64,000 bases of DNA, from contig NZ_AP023396.1 of assembly GCF_014466955.1 (NCBI RefSeq), positions 4,464,001 through 4,528,000 of the forward strand, in the 5' to 3' direction. The notes beneath the pieces were generated by a model. The model had not been told where the DNA came from. It worked only from the letters and a program-made list of their open reading frames with translations, and did not search any database. Positions 17,230 through 26,469 of the stretch are shown piece by piece. This stretch comes from Nocardia wallacei (GTDB lineage: Bacteria > Actinomycetota > Actinomycetes > Mycobacteriales > Mycobacteriaceae). A program made the position numbers and the translations under genes. Position 1 is the first letter of the stretch; each line of letters begins with the position of its first letter.

Positions 17230-17685
17230 TCACGGTGGCGGTGGTGCGCCGGTGGGGTCGTACTGGTCGAGGGCGTCCAGCCGGGGCTGGTCGGTGGCTC
17301 GTCGCGCGGCCTCGAACTTCTTCACGATGGTGTGCCATCGCTCGTATGCGGCTTGTTTCGAGCAGCCACAGGCCCAGCCGATTTGTTCCCATGTCGCGCC
17401 TGCGAGCCGGGCGTCGGCGACCGCGCCGCCGAGATCGGCGTTGGCGGCGCGGCGGATCCGAAGTTTGGTGAGTTCGCGATGTAGGCGGGGAGGTGTCTGG
17501 CCGGCGCCGGGCGGGGCGGCCGAGGCCGTGTCGCTGGTTTCTGCGAGGGTATTGATCAGATTTGCGGCCAGTTCGTCGCATTTGTCACCGATTGCCAAAT
17601 TGAGTTCTGCCGCCGCCCCAGCAATCGCTTGATCGTCGGGCACGGGCAGCGGGCTGCCGGGAGCCGTTCCATGCCTGCGAGTCAT
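17230..17685 (-). CDS. Small HTH-domain protein
   Basis: 151 residues from the ATG at 17685, with AGGAAG ten bases upstream. Residues 25-60 are helical. A helix-turn-helix lies near residues 98-128 (AVADARLAGATWEQIGWACG then CSKQAAYERW), a motif common in small actinobacterial DNA-binding proteins. The tail is Pro-rich. No partner gene is adjacent; the target is unknown. Confidence 0.65.
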   Translation of the reverse strand: MTRRHGTAPGSPLPVPDDQAIAGAAAELNLAIGDKCDELAANLINTLAETSDTASAAPPGAGQTPPRLHRELTKLRIRRAANADLGGAVADARLAGATWEQIGWACGCSKQAAYERWHTIVKKFEAARRATDQPRLDALDQYDPTGAPPPP

Positions 17686-18258
17686 GGCCTCATACTTCCT
17701 ACACCAACGCATAATGTCAAGAAAATCTTTATCGCGAAAATTTGGCGTCCTTCCAGCGTGTCGGCTTGGCTGATCGCCGTTCCGGTGCTTCTACGTGATC
17801 CACGTCACCGGAAATGTGATGTTGATAACAGGCCAGATCGGGAACTTTGATCTTGTCCGGGCCGGCACGATGATGCCTCGGTGCGCGGGACCAGCGCTTT
17901 ATACGGCGCACGGTAGGAATTTGACAGCAAATGATGTCAAGTATCGGCTTCGTTATCGTCTTGTGATTCAGTCGGTTTGCCCGACTACAGTTCTGTGCGA
18001 GCGTTGCTGTGGGGTTGATACCCGAAGCTCAGCCAGTGGTAACCCGATGTCGTGCTCCGCCCCCGTGCCGGGGGGCGGAGCACGGGTGTCGACAGCTGCC
18101 GCAACGCGCTTCGGAAACCGCTGAAACCACGGAGCTGTCAGTGTCAACGATATCGGGTGTCACCTGTTCGATCAATCGAACATCTGCGAGTTCACCTGCA
18201 AACACACTCGCGCGTCATCTCCTGCTCATCTCCCTTGCGCCCGGGGAGGTCCCGGGCG
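17686..18258. other. Long AT-richer intergenic region upstream of the NACHT gene
   Basis: About 570 bases of lower GC than the surroundings, with no convincing gene. It holds the divergent promoters of the HTH and NACHT genes and the strong hairpin at 18052-18083. Confidence 0.5.
18052..18083. terminator. Strong hairpin upstream of the NACHT gene
   Basis: A perfect 13-bp stem, GTGCTCCGCCCCC (18052-18064) with its complement (18071-18083), and a 6-base loop. It could be a terminator or a 5' UTR structure of the NACHT mRNA. Its ends (GTGCTCC and GGAGCAC) resemble the ends of the CRISPR repeat, perhaps by chance. Confidence 0.5.
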
Positions 18259-21255
18259 ATGAGTAACGAAAACCGTACCGGCCCAGCGTTTCCCTGGGCG
18301 GCCCTCGGCTGGGCTGCTGCCGCGGTCGGGCTACCTGTGGCCGTCGCGGCGGCGGCGAAAGAGTTCGCCGTCGAGCATCCGCCGGTGGCGTTGCTGCTGC
18401 TGGCGGCGTATTGGTTCGTGCTGGCCGCGGCGCGTTTCACCGGAGGTGTGGCCTCCGATGTCGCCGATCGGTGGCGGCCGCGGCTGGTCGAGCGGGTCGA
18501 CGGGGTCCTCATCGCGCGGCTGTCGCGCTACGGCCACGGCTACCGGCGGTGGCTGCTGAACCACCTGCGCAAGATCGACCTGCAGGGCCTGGTCACCACT
18601 CCCAACTCGGTGCCGGCGTTCGACCAGATCTACATCGACGTCAGCCTCGTCAACCGCCCCCGCCACCAGGTGAGCACCGACCCGCTGTCGGACCGGGTAC
18701 CGGCGGCGAACGCAGAACGGCTCTCGATCTCCACGCTGCTCAAGTCGCCGGACGCGCGGGTACTCGCGGTGCTGGGCGCGCCGGGCAGCGGCAAGACCAC
18801 GCTGCTGCGTCAAGCCGCGCGGCAGGCGTGCCGGCGCCGGTTCGGCCGCCGCCGGGTACCGATCCTGCTGTCGCTGCGCGAGCACGCCACCGCCATCGCC
18901 GAGGACCCGGCGTTGCGGCTGCCCGCCCGCGCGGTCCCGACCGGGCTGGATCGGCCACCCCCGGCGGGCTGGTTCGAGTCCCGGCTGCGCCGCGGCCGGT
19001 GCGTGGTGCTGCTCGACGGACTCGACGAGGTGGGCCAGCCCGCCCTGCGGGAGACGCTGGTGAAGTGGGTCGACGAGCAGATCGGCGCCTACCCGAAAAA
19101 CCACTACGTGCTCACCTCCCGGCGCCACGGCTACCCCGCCGCCGCGATCAACAGCGCCGACGTGCTGCAGGTCCGCCAGCTCAGCGCCGAACAGATCGCC
19201 CAGTTCATCGACAACTGGTACGCCACCGTCGAACCCGACCGCGCCCACGCCACCCAGCAAGCCCGCCACCTGCGCGAGCAGATCAAAACCCATACCACGC
19301 TCGATGCCATGTCGGTCAACCCGCTGCTGCTGACCATGATCGTCAACGTCCACCGCGAACGCGGCGTGCTGCCCCGCAACCGCGTCGAGCTGTATCGCGA
19401 GATCTGCGAGGTCCTGCTGTGGCGTCGCCGCGCGGTCAAAGGCCTCACCTCGGCCGTCCAGGGCACCGACAAACTCGCCGTCCTGCAGATCCTGGCGCTG
19501 ACGATGATGGCCGAACGCGTCCGCGACGTCTCCACCTCCCGCGCCGTCGCGATCATCCGGCCCGCCGTGCAGCGACTCGACGGCGTCATCGACCCCCTGG
19601 CCATGCTCACCGAACTCCGCAACGACGGCATCCTCGTCGAACCCGAAACCGGCGCGATCGGGTTCTGCCACAAAACCTTCCAGGAATACCTCGCCTCGGT
19701 CGAGATTCAGGCCCGCAACCAGGTCGACCTGCTCGTCGCCAACATCGACGACGACTGGTGGCGCGAAACCACCATCCTCTACACCGCCCAATACGACGCC
19801 GACATCATCATCCACGCCTGCCTGGCCTCCCAGACCCCCGCCGCCCTCGAGCTGGCCTTCGACTGCACCGAACAGGGCACCCGCATGGCACCGTCACTGC
19901 GCGCGCAGATGAGCGATCTGCTCGGTGAGGTCGGCAACGCCTGCACTACCCCCGTGCGGCGGCACCTGCTCACCCGCGTCGTCCTGCGGCGATTCCTGCG
20001 CCACACCGTCGAGGTCGGCACCGAACACCGCGGCACCCACCCCGTCCCCGCCGGCCTCTACCGGCTGTTCATGGCCGACGAAGCCGACCAAGGCCGCGAC
20101 CGCACTCCCGACACCCCACTCCCCCCGCTCGACACCGCACCGGTCACCGGCGTGCGCTACGACGACGCCACCGCCTTCGTCGCCTGGGTCAACCACTACG
20201 AACCCGCCGCCAGCTACCGCCTCCCCCACGTCAGCGAAGCCGCCGACCTCGCCGCCCACGGCTCTCTCGCCGACTCCCCACCACCGATGTGGCTTTCCCC
20301 CACCCACCCACCGGCCGGTGGACCCGGCCGCCCGCCGCACATCCGCTGGACCCCCACCGGCACCGACCACCCCTATCGCATCAGCGCCGACATCGTCGGC
20401 CACTACCTCAGCCGCGACATCTACCTAGCCACGGCCTTGATCCTCGACCCCTACGACCCCTCGGCCGAACCCCTGCGCGGGCGCCGCGCCGCCGCCAGCC
20501 TCTACACCGCGACCTACTACCAAGACCTGCACACCGACCAAGGCCGCCTGCACAACGCGATGTTCGTCGGCCCTCTCGACCCCGCCCTCGCCCGAGCCCT
20601 CGTACTCGCCTACGCCCACGACCTCGGCCGCGCACTCGCACGCCTGCACGACTCCCTCGGCCGCCGCAGACCCACCCGCCTCACCGACGCCCTGCACGAC
20701 CTCACCGACCACATGGGCATCCGGATCGAACCGGACCTCACCGCCGACACCCTCGACCTCACCAGCGCCGCCGAGATCGGTGACTGGTTCGCCGACTTCC
20801 ACCCCCACCCCGGCCACCACCTCCGCGACCTGCTCATCCTCGCCGGCCAACGCGACAAACCCCTCACCCACGCCACCACCTCACTGCGGCGACTCGCCGG
20901 ACAGCCCAACCCACCCCTCCACCAACGCACCGTCACCGCCCTTACCCAAACCCCCGGCGACATGACACGCGACCTCACCTTCACCCATGCACCCCTGCCC
21001 TGGATACGCGACCTCGGCGACCAACTCGCCGCCTTCGTCACCGCCGCCCTCGAACGCAGAACCGACATGCCACCCGCCGTCGCGACCCTGTTCCGGCTCA
21101 CCGCCCTGAGCCTGGCCCTCGAATCCGACCACCACCACGGCCCCCGCCACATCCGCACCGCCTGCCAGACCATCGTCAACGCCACCACCATCCTCGAACG
21201 CCGACTCCACGGCCCCATACCACCCAACGAAATCATCGTCCTCACACGCGAATAA
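18259..21255 (+). CDS. Membrane-anchored NACHT (STAND) ATPase
   Basis: 998 residues from the ATG at 18259 with GGGGAGG upstream. Two hydrophobic helices at the N-terminus (about 12-33 and 42-60). The NACHT core follows: Walker A LGAPGSGKTTLL (172-183), Walker B CVVLLDGLDEVG (248-259), then LTSRRHGYP and MSVNPLLLTMIVNVHRERG, ending with IGFCHKTFQEYLA. The region from about 620 (GVRYDDATAFVAWVNHYEPA then SYRLPHVSEAADLA) looks like a diverged formylglycine-generating-enzyme/sulfatase-modifying fold. The C-terminus is helical and unassigned. Bacterial NACHT proteins include antiphage sensors, and this one sits between two CRISPR arrays. A defence role is inferred. Confidence 0.85.
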   Translation: MSNENRTGPAFPWAALGWAAAAVGLPVAVAAAAKEFAVEHPPVALLLLAAYWFVLAAARFTGGVASDVADRWRPRLVERVDGVLIARLSRYGHGYRRWLLNHLRKIDLQGLVTTPNSVPAFDQIYIDVSLVNRPRHQVSTDPLSDRVPAANAERLSISTLLKSPDARVLAVLGAPGSGKTTLLRQAARQACRRRFGRRRVPILLSLREHATAIAEDPALRLPARAVPTGLDRPPPAGWFESRLRRGRCVVLLDGLDEVGQPALRETLVKWVDEQIGAYPKNHYVLTSRRHGYPAAAINSADVLQVRQLSAEQIAQFIDNWYATVEPDRAHATQQARHLREQIKTHTTLDAMSVNPLLLTMIVNVHRERGVLPRNRVELYREICEVLLWRRRAVKGLTSAVQGTDKLAVLQILALTMMAERVRDVSTSRAVAIIRPAVQRLDGVIDPLAMLTELRNDGILVEPETGAIGFCHKTFQEYLASVEIQARNQVDLLVANIDDDWWRETTILYTAQYDADIIIHACLASQTPAALELAFDCTEQGTRMAPSLRAQMSDLLGEVGNACTTPVRRHLLTRVVLRRFLRHTVEVGTEHRGTHPVPAGLYRLFMADEADQGRDRTPDTPLPPLDTAPVTGVRYDDATAFVAWVNHYEPAASYRLPHVSEAADLAAHGSLADSPPPMWLSPTHPPAGGPGRPPHIRWTPTGTDHPYRISADIVGHYLSRDIYLATALILDPYDPSAEPLRGRRAAASLYTATYYQDLHTDQGRLHNAMFVGPLDPALARALVLAYAHDLGRALARLHDSLGRRRPTRLTDALHDLTDHMGIRIEPDLTADTLDLTSAAEIGDWFADFHPHPGHHLRDLLILAGQRDKPLTHATTSLRRLAGQPNPPLHQRTVTALTQTPGDMTRDLTFTHAPLPWIRDLGDQLAAFVTAALERRTDMPPAVATLFRLTALSLALESDHHHGPRHIRTACQTIVNATTILERRLHGPIPPNEIIVLTRE

Positions 21256-21443
21256 CCACGACACCAACCGAGCAGATCGACTCCAACCGTCCGACACGGC
21301 CCCCACGCGCACGCCAGACCAACCCGCAACGACGCGTCAGACTTTCCCCAACCAACGCACACACGCACGGGCTCTGCACCAAGCAGTACTCCCCAGCCGA
21401 CAGAAGCACCCCGGTCCCGAACAACCAAAACCGCTGACGTTCT

Positions 21444-21893
21444 GAACCATTTCCACGCGCGAGGAGCACCACGGTGGTGGTGGTCTTGCCCACCCCACCG
21501 GGTCATCCCCGCGTGCGCGGGGAGCACAAGCCGTCGAGCTGGCGCATTTCGATGCCGAACGGATCATCCCCGCGTGCGCGGGGAGCACGCGCGCGGCGAC
21601 ATCGAAGCACACCGACAGCAGGGATCATCCCCGCGTGCGCGGGGAGCACATCGATCGCAGCTTGGGCACGCGACGGCCGTACGGATCATCCCCGCGTGCG
21701 CGGGGAGCACGGCCAGCTTCCGTCTTCGTTGCGGTACAGGTGCGGATCATCCCCGCGTGCGCGGGGAGCACGCCGGTGTGCAGGTAGCGCTTCGCCAGGG
21801 TGCCGGATCATCCCCGCGTGCGCGGGGAGCACTGGTGCAGGTCAGGCTACAGCGCGTTCATGGCCGGATCATCCCCGCGTGCGCGGGGAGCAC
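21444..21893 (-). CRISPR. CRISPR array 2, type I-E, next to cas2
   Basis: Seven good repeats start at 21500, 21561, 21622, 21683, 21744, 21805 and 21866 (28 nt, period 61), plus a badly degenerate one at 21444-21469. All good repeats carry GCGTGCGCGGGGAGCAC; the distal one begins GGGTCATC. The leader side is the right, beside cas2, so transcription is leftward and continues the direction of the cas operon. Confidence 0.95.
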
Positions 21894-21955
21894 ACTTGTT
21901 GACCAGGCGCTTTGTGGTGACCACGAGCGAATTTCATTCGGTTTGTTTTGGTTTG
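21894..21955 (-). promoter_or_regulatory. Leader of CRISPR array 2, overlapping the end of cas2
   Basis: Only 40 bases lie between the last repeat and the cas2 stop codon (21934). The sequence ACTTGTTGACCAGGCG and a later CATTCGGTTTG align with the leaders of arrays 1 and 3 but are clearly diverged from them. The alignment runs into the cas2 3' end. Confidence 0.6.
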
Positions 21956-22341
21956 AATTTCCGTCGTGTTGCGCGTCTGCGCCACACTGTTTCGTCGGAC
22001 AGTTGTGGTGCGCCGCTGTTGCGTGTGTCTTGTGTGGTCCGAGTCCTTCGTGCGGGTGTGTAGTCGGGGACGGTTTGTCGTTGCATGAGGGTGAGGCCGT
22101 CGTAGTCGATGGGGGTCCAGTCGTGGCCGTGGACTTTGAATTCAAGTCGTTGTTCGTTGTGTGCGGTGTAGACCATGATGGCGCGGCCGTCGGCGACGTA
22201 TTCGATGATGCGGTCCCAGGTGAGGTGCCGGATTCTGGTGGATATGTGACCGATGAATACGCCGGGGCTGATTTCCAGGAGCCATCGGGTGAGGTGGCCG
22301 CGCAGTCCCGGTGGGACTGCGGTGAGGACGATGACTGTCAA
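21934..22341 (-). CDS. cas2: Cas2 (type I-E)
   Basis: 135 residues. The start is a TTG (22339-22341) overlapping the cas1 stop. The core LTVIVLTAVPPGLRGHLTRW, then FIGHISTRIRHLTWDRI and GRAIMVYTAHNEQRLEFKV, is the type I-E Cas2/CasE-operon form. With Cas1 it forms the spacer-integration complex. The C-terminal tail (about 45 residues, basic) is longer than in E. coli Cas2 and its codons run to within 40 bases of the array, overlapping conserved leader sequence. Confidence 0.9.
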   Translation of the reverse strand: MTVIVLTAVPPGLRGHLTRWLLEISPGVFIGHISTRIRHLTWDRIIEYVADGRAIMVYTAHNEQRLEFKVHGHDWTPIDYDGLTLMQRQTVPDYTPARRTRTTQDTRNSGAPQLSDETVWRRRATRRKFKPKQTE

Positions 22342-23285
22342 AATTCGTCTCCGTAGCCGGCTCCGCCGGGGACGGTGTTGTTGTGTTCGTCCCAGAGTGT
22401 GATGACGTCGAATTCGAGGCTGTCGATTTCCGGGTCGTCGTCGTCGCCAGCGCGGAGGAGGTGCTGGATATCGGCGGCGCAGCGGGTGAGGAGTTTGCCG
22501 TTGTAGATGGTGTCGCGGAGTCGGCGGCGTGTGGTGGCGGCGATGTCGTCTGGTTCGTCGGCGGCGATGTCGAAGGCGAGGGGGATGGTGATGTCTGCTT
22601 TGTAGAGGTCGGCGATGTCGTAGACGAAGGACCGGTGGTGGCCGGTGTGGACGAATCCGAGCGCGGGTGAGCAGCCCAGGGCGACGATGACGGAGTGGAC
22701 GACTCCGTACAGTGCGGAGTTGGCGGCGGAGAGGGCTTGGTTGATGGGGTCGCCGCTGTCCCAGTCGTCGAGGTCGTAGCGGCGGTGTTTCCATTCCACG
22801 CCGGTGCGGGCGGAGTGGTGTCGGTAGACGTGGCGGACGCGGGCGCCTTCTCGGCCGCGTAGTTGTTGCATGGTCAGTTCGGAGACGTCGTCGTCGGGGA
22901 AGCGCATGGCGTACATGGCGCGGGCGACGCTCAGGCGGACGCGGGTGTTGGTGATGCAGTGGGCTTGTCGTTCGAGCAGCCGCGCGGAGCGTGCGGTGGT
23001 GGTGCCGTGGGCGTAGTAGCGGACGCCGCGTTCGCCGACCCAGACGACGGTGGAGCCGCTGTCGGATATCAACGCGATGGCTTGGTGGGTGATGGTGGTG
23101 CCAGGGCCCAGTAGCAGCACGCCGACGGACGCGGCGGGGATGTGGACGGTGCCGCGTTCGTCGGTGGCGGTGATGGCGTTGAAGTCGCGGTTGACCACGC
23201 ATCGGTCCAGGTAGAGGAACGAGACGCGGTCGGAGATGCGGACGAGTTCTTGCGCGCGGGTGGGGCGCCGCCCGATCGTGCTCAT
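22338..23285 (-). CDS. cas1: Cas1 integrase (type I-E)
   Basis: 315 residues. The ATG at 23285 overlaps the cas6e stop (ATGA); upstream sequence in the same frame belongs to a shadow of cas6e and cas5. Features: DRVSFLYLDRCVVNRDFNAI, the central SAANSALYGVVHSVIVALGC, and GFVHTGHHRSFVYDIADLYK, which carries the catalytic Glu/His/Asp region of Cas1. It integrates new spacers at the leader end with Cas2. Confidence 0.95.
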   Translation of the reverse strand: MSTIGRRPTRAQELVRISDRVSFLYLDRCVVNRDFNAITATDERGTVHIPAASVGVLLLGPGTTITHQAIALISDSGSTVVWVGERGVRYYAHGTTTARSARLLERQAHCITNTRVRLSVARAMYAMRFPDDDVSELTMQQLRGREGARVRHVYRHHSARTGVEWKHRRYDLDDWDSGDPINQALSAANSALYGVVHSVIVALGCSPALGFVHTGHHRSFVYDIADLYKADITIPLAFDIAADEPDDIAATTRRRLRDTIYNGKLLTRCAADIQHLLRAGDDDDPEIDSLEFDVITLWDEHNNTVPGGAGYGDEF

Positions 23286-23959
23286 GGCTGGTGCGCGGGC
23301 CGGGGCGGGGCGAGGGTGAGCAGTCCGCAACCGTAGGATTTCGCGCGTCCGAGGCCGTGGGTGAGGGTGTGGCGCAACAGGTCCGGGTCGGTGACCTGGA
23401 GGATGCCTTCGTAGGTGGCGGTGGCGACGGTGACCTGGTTCTCGCCGCGGCGGAAGCGGTGGGTGCGGCGTTCGGCCAGGGTGAGCTGGTATTCGCCGGG
23501 GGCGCTGGAGTGCGGGAGGATGGTGAATCCCGCGCGGGCGGCGCGGGCGAGGAGCCAGTGCTGCTGCTGGTCGGCGGTGACGTGGCCGACGGGTTTGGTG
23601 TCTGGCCAGTCGCGCAAGCGCACGGAGTGTACGGGGTTGGCGGTGAGCCGGAACTGCCAGCGTTGACCCGGGGTGAGGGTGTCGAGGAGGGTGTCGTAGT
23701 TGCGGGTGTCCCAGGTGTGGGTGGTGGGCCAGCCGGCTTGTTCGACGAGGTGGGTGTAGTCGGGTTTGCCGGGGCTGGCGGTGTAGAGCAGGACGCGGTG
23801 CGTCGAGTAGGTGTCCAGCCGCCACAGCACGCGCCCGTGGTCGGTGGGTCCGGGGTCGGCGAATCCGCTCATGACCGCGGCGTGCATGGCTTGCGGGGAG
23901 GACAGCAGGGGGCGGGCGCCGCGGCGGCGGGGGTTGAGCGCCATTCTGGTGAGGAACAC
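23282..23959 (-). CDS. cas6e: Cas6e/CasE crRNA endoribonuclease
   Basis: 225 residues. MFLTRMALNPRRRGARPLLS and MHAAVMSGFAD, with a His in the active region, are typical of CasE. LLYTASPGKPDYTHL, TPGQRWQFRLTANPVHSVR and the C-terminal Gly-rich loop GLGRAKSYGCGLLTL are the family blocks. It cuts the pre-crRNA within the palindromic repeat. It begins 3 bases after the cas5 stop. Confidence 0.93.
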   Translation of the reverse strand: MFLTRMALNPRRRGARPLLSSPQAMHAAVMSGFADPGPTDHGRVLWRLDTYSTHRVLLYTASPGKPDYTHLVEQAGWPTTHTWDTRNYDTLLDTLTPGQRWQFRLTANPVHSVRLRDWPDTKPVGHVTADQQQHWLLARAARAGFTILPHSSAPGEYQLTLAERRTHRFRRGENQVTVATATYEGILQVTDPDLLRHTLTHGLGRAKSYGCGLLTLAPPRPAHQP

Positions 23960-23962
23960 CGG

Positions 23963-24688
23963 TCATGCCTCCAGGATGGTCATCGGGTCGTGCTCGTCGA
24001 CCGGTTCGGTGGTGCCGTGCGGGTTGTCGATGCGCACGGTCGCGCGTACGACTTGGCGCCAGGCGTACTCGCGCCGGTCCGGGTCGTAGCTGACCGGGTT
24101 GTCGCGCAGCATCTCCGTGCCGGTGTCGCCGGGCCGGGCGTCGCGGACGGTCGCCAGCTCCACCTGGGTGGCGCGGGTGCGTTTCTGGGTGCGTTCGCTG
24201 ACCAGCCAGGGGTGGGTGGCGAGTCGGGTGTCGAGGGTGTCGTCGAAGACGCCGCAGGCGACCGGCCCGGCGGGCGGGCAGGCGCGCCGCCCGAGATAGA
24301 GGGGGAAGTGGGGGTGGCGCAGGGCGTGGTCGATGCCGTCGAGCAGGGCGCGCTCGCCTTCGACGGCGGCGAGGTAGACGGCGTCGGCGAGGTAGTAGCG
24401 GTAGGACAGTGGCAGCGACTGCCAGCGGGTGCTGCCGTCGCGTTCGGTGCGGGGGCGTTGCGCGGTCTGGAAGTCGCGTACCAGGCGGCCGGGCTGGTCG
24501 ATCCGCACCCCGAACCTCAGGTCGAGCAGGTCCTCGAGCGGGTCGCTGCGACGGCGGCCCTGGGCGGCGGCGATCAGTCCGAGGACACCGCTTTTGGTGG
24601 GGGCGTCTTCGGTGTCGCGGCGGACGAAGCGGCTGCGTGAGCCCCACGATTGCAGGGGCCCGGCCAGCCGCAGTGCGAGGACGCTCAC
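23963..24688 (-). CDS. cas5: Cas5e/CasD Cascade subunit
   Basis: 241 residues. The N-terminus LALRLAGPLQSWGSRSRFVR with TEDAPTKSGVLGLIAAAQGR is the Cas5 signature of type I-E. It binds the 5' handle of the crRNA in Cascade. It overlaps cas7 upstream by ATGA. Confidence 0.94.
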   Translation of the reverse strand: MSVLALRLAGPLQSWGSRSRFVRRDTEDAPTKSGVLGLIAAAQGRRRSDPLEDLLDLRFGVRIDQPGRLVRDFQTAQRPRTERDGSTRWQSLPLSYRYYLADAVYLAAVEGERALLDGIDHALRHPHFPLYLGRRACPPAGPVACGVFDDTLDTRLATHPWLVSERTQKRTRATQVELATVRDARPGDTGTEMLRDNPVSYDPDRREYAWRQVVRATVRIDNPHGTTEPVDEHDPMTILEA

Positions 24689-25806
24689 GACGGGTCTGCC
24701 AGCCGCTGGGCGGCCAGTTCACCGACCCCGGCGACCAGCTCGGCGAAGGGGACGTTGCGGCCCAGGTCGTCGAGGCTGGCGGTGTCGGTGCCGAGGCGGG
24801 TCACCCACGCCGCGACGGGGGTTTCGGTGTAGGCGCGTTCGACTTCGCGGGCCTCGTCGCGCAAGGCGTCGGCGGCACGTTTGACCCGGCCGGTGTGGTC
24901 GGATTCCCGGACCGGGTGCTCGAACGCGCCGACGAGATTGATCGGCTGGGAGTCACGGGCCAGCACGACGACGGCTTCGGGCAGGGTGCGGTTGGCGAAG
25001 GTGTTCTGTTTACCGGTGGGCATCGACCGCACGAAGCAGTCGACGAACGCCTCGACCGCACGCCGCGCGGCGACCGGGTCGCCGAGGTTGTCGGCGAGCC
25101 GGTCGGCATCGACGGTCGCGTACCGGTACAGGGTGGCGGAGTTGAACTCGACCGTCCCGATCATGCCCGCCCCCTTCTCGTGGTCATCGAGGAAATCGTC
25201 GACCGCGGTGAAGTAGTCGAACTCGGTCTCGGCCGGGTGCACGCTGATCGCGTGCGCCACCTGGACCGCGGCGTCGACGTTCAGGTCGGCCTGATCGGCG
25301 ACCATCCGCCCGAACAGCGCGACATCCACCGAATGCGCTTGATCGGCAAGGTCTTTCACCTTCGCGTGTTTCAACGCCTGCGCGGTGTCTTCGGCTCCGG
25401 CGGCGTCGATCGCGGCCTGCGCGAGGGCCTCCACCTGGCGCCGCGACAGGAATACCAGATAGCCCGCTTCCGCGGTGGCGTCCTTCTTCGGCGGCTTCAC
25501 CGTGATCCCGACGGCTTTGATCGTCTCGCTCGCCAGCTCGGTAGCTCGTTCCGTCAGTTCTGGTGCCCGGCTGGTGATTTCGCATGCGATAAGTTCGACG
25601 ACGCGTCGGGTCCGCACGCCGAGTTCGGTGCGGTCGAGGCGGTCGTCGAACGCAACGCGGGTGGCGCGTTTCCAGGCTTGGCTCGACACCCGGGCACGGC
25701 GGACCCCGCCGTAGACCGCGGTCTTCGGGCTGCCGGTGTCGTCGCGGTTGAGATTGCTCGGCGGCACGGTGTGCAGGATGTGAATGTCGAAAATGGTGCG
25801 GCCCAT
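24685..25806 (-). CDS. cas7: Cas7e/CasC Cascade backbone
   Basis: 373 residues. FDIHILHTVPPSNLNRDDTG, then GVRRARVSSQAWKRATR (the conserved RVSSQ region), and DVALFGRMVADQADLNVDAA, followed by FDYFTAVDD, are type I-E Cas7 motifs. Six copies form the crRNA-coating backbone in the E. coli complex. It starts 6 bases after the cse2 stop. Confidence 0.95.
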   Translation of the reverse strand: MGRTIFDIHILHTVPPSNLNRDDTGSPKTAVYGGVRRARVSSQAWKRATRVAFDDRLDRTELGVRTRRVVELIACEITSRAPELTERATELASETIKAVGITVKPPKKDATAEAGYLVFLSRRQVEALAQAAIDAAGAEDTAQALKHAKVKDLADQAHSVDVALFGRMVADQADLNVDAAVQVAHAISVHPAETEFDYFTAVDDFLDDHEKGAGMIGTVEFNSATLYRYATVDADRLADNLGDPVAARRAVEAFVDCFVRSMPTGKQNTFANRTLPEAVVVLARDSQPINLVGAFEHPVRESDHTGRVKRAADALRDEAREVERAYTETPVAAWVTRLGTDTASLDDLGRNVPFAELVAGVGELAAQRLADPS

Positions 25807-25812
25807 ACTGTT

Positions 25813-26469
25813 TCAGTCCTTAGTGGTGGTTTTCGGGGTGGATTCGGTGGTGGTGCGGTGGAAGTCGCGGCCCCATGCCAGCCGGACAGTGACCTGCCTG
25901 CCAGGCGTCAGCAGTGCGACCACATCGTCGGCGAAACGGGCGTAGTCGAACCCCAGCCCTTCACCGCGGAGCTGGGTGATCAGGCCGCGGGCGTGGGTGA
26001 GGAATTCCTCGACCGTCTCGGCGGTAGCCAGGGCGGTGAACCGCCGCGTGACCGCCTCGGTGTTGGCGGTTTTGCGGATTTTCAGCTGGGCGACAGCCGT
26101 GCCGAACGTGGTGCCCGGCTTGTGCGCGCGAACCGTCATCGACTGCTGGTGCACCGCAAACAACGTCATCGCGGCATGAGCGGCCTGCTCGGTGCGGGTC
26201 GCGTCGTCCCACACGGCCGGGTAGGACTCGCCGCGACTCCAGCGGACGTGGTCTGGCATGTCTCCGACGGTGAGGTTCCAGATCTCGGGAACGTCACCGA
26301 CCGGCTTACCGACACCGCGGCGCAACCGCGCCAGATCCGCCCGCGCCGCCGGCACACCCCGGAGCAGGTTGTCCTGTAGCTGCGTCAGGCGAGGGTCGAG
26401 GAACCGGCCCAGATCGCCGAGGCGATACTTGCGCTCGACCGTGGTGGTCTCGCGGGTGGATGTCGTCAT
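25813..26469 (-). CDS. casB: Cse2/CasB Cascade small subunit
   Basis: 218 residues, all-helical and basic. RADLARLRRGVGKPVGDVPE, ARTEQAAHAAMTLFAVHQQS and LRGEGLGFDYARFADDVVAL are family blocks. It stabilises the displaced DNA strand in Cascade. It overlaps cse1 by ATGA. Confidence 0.92.
   Translation of the reverse strand: MTTSTRETTTVERKYRLGDLGRFLDPRLTQLQDNLLRGVPAARADLARLRRGVGKPVGDVPEIWNLTVGDMPDHVRWSRGESYPAVWDDATRTEQAAHAAMTLFAVHQQSMTVRAHKPGTTFGTAVAQLKIRKTANTEAVTRRFTALATAETVEEFLTHARGLITQLRGEGLGFDYARFADDVVALLTPGRQVTVRLAWGRDFHRTTTESTPKTTTKD

Noticed and set aside
18331..19815. 494-codon minus-strand frame opposite the NACHT gene
   Set aside because: Shadow of the high-GC plus-strand gene; composition rich in Val/Gly/Asp with no motif, while the plus frame has Walker A and B.
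22342..23202. N-terminal extension of the cas2 frame
   Set aside because: Lies inside cas1 and is Arg/His-rich shadow; Cas2 begins at the coupled TTG.
23285..24722. N-terminal extension of the cas1 frame up to 24722
   Set aside because: Arg/Pro-rich shadow of cas6e and cas5; the ATG at 23285 with ATGA overlap fits Cas1 length.
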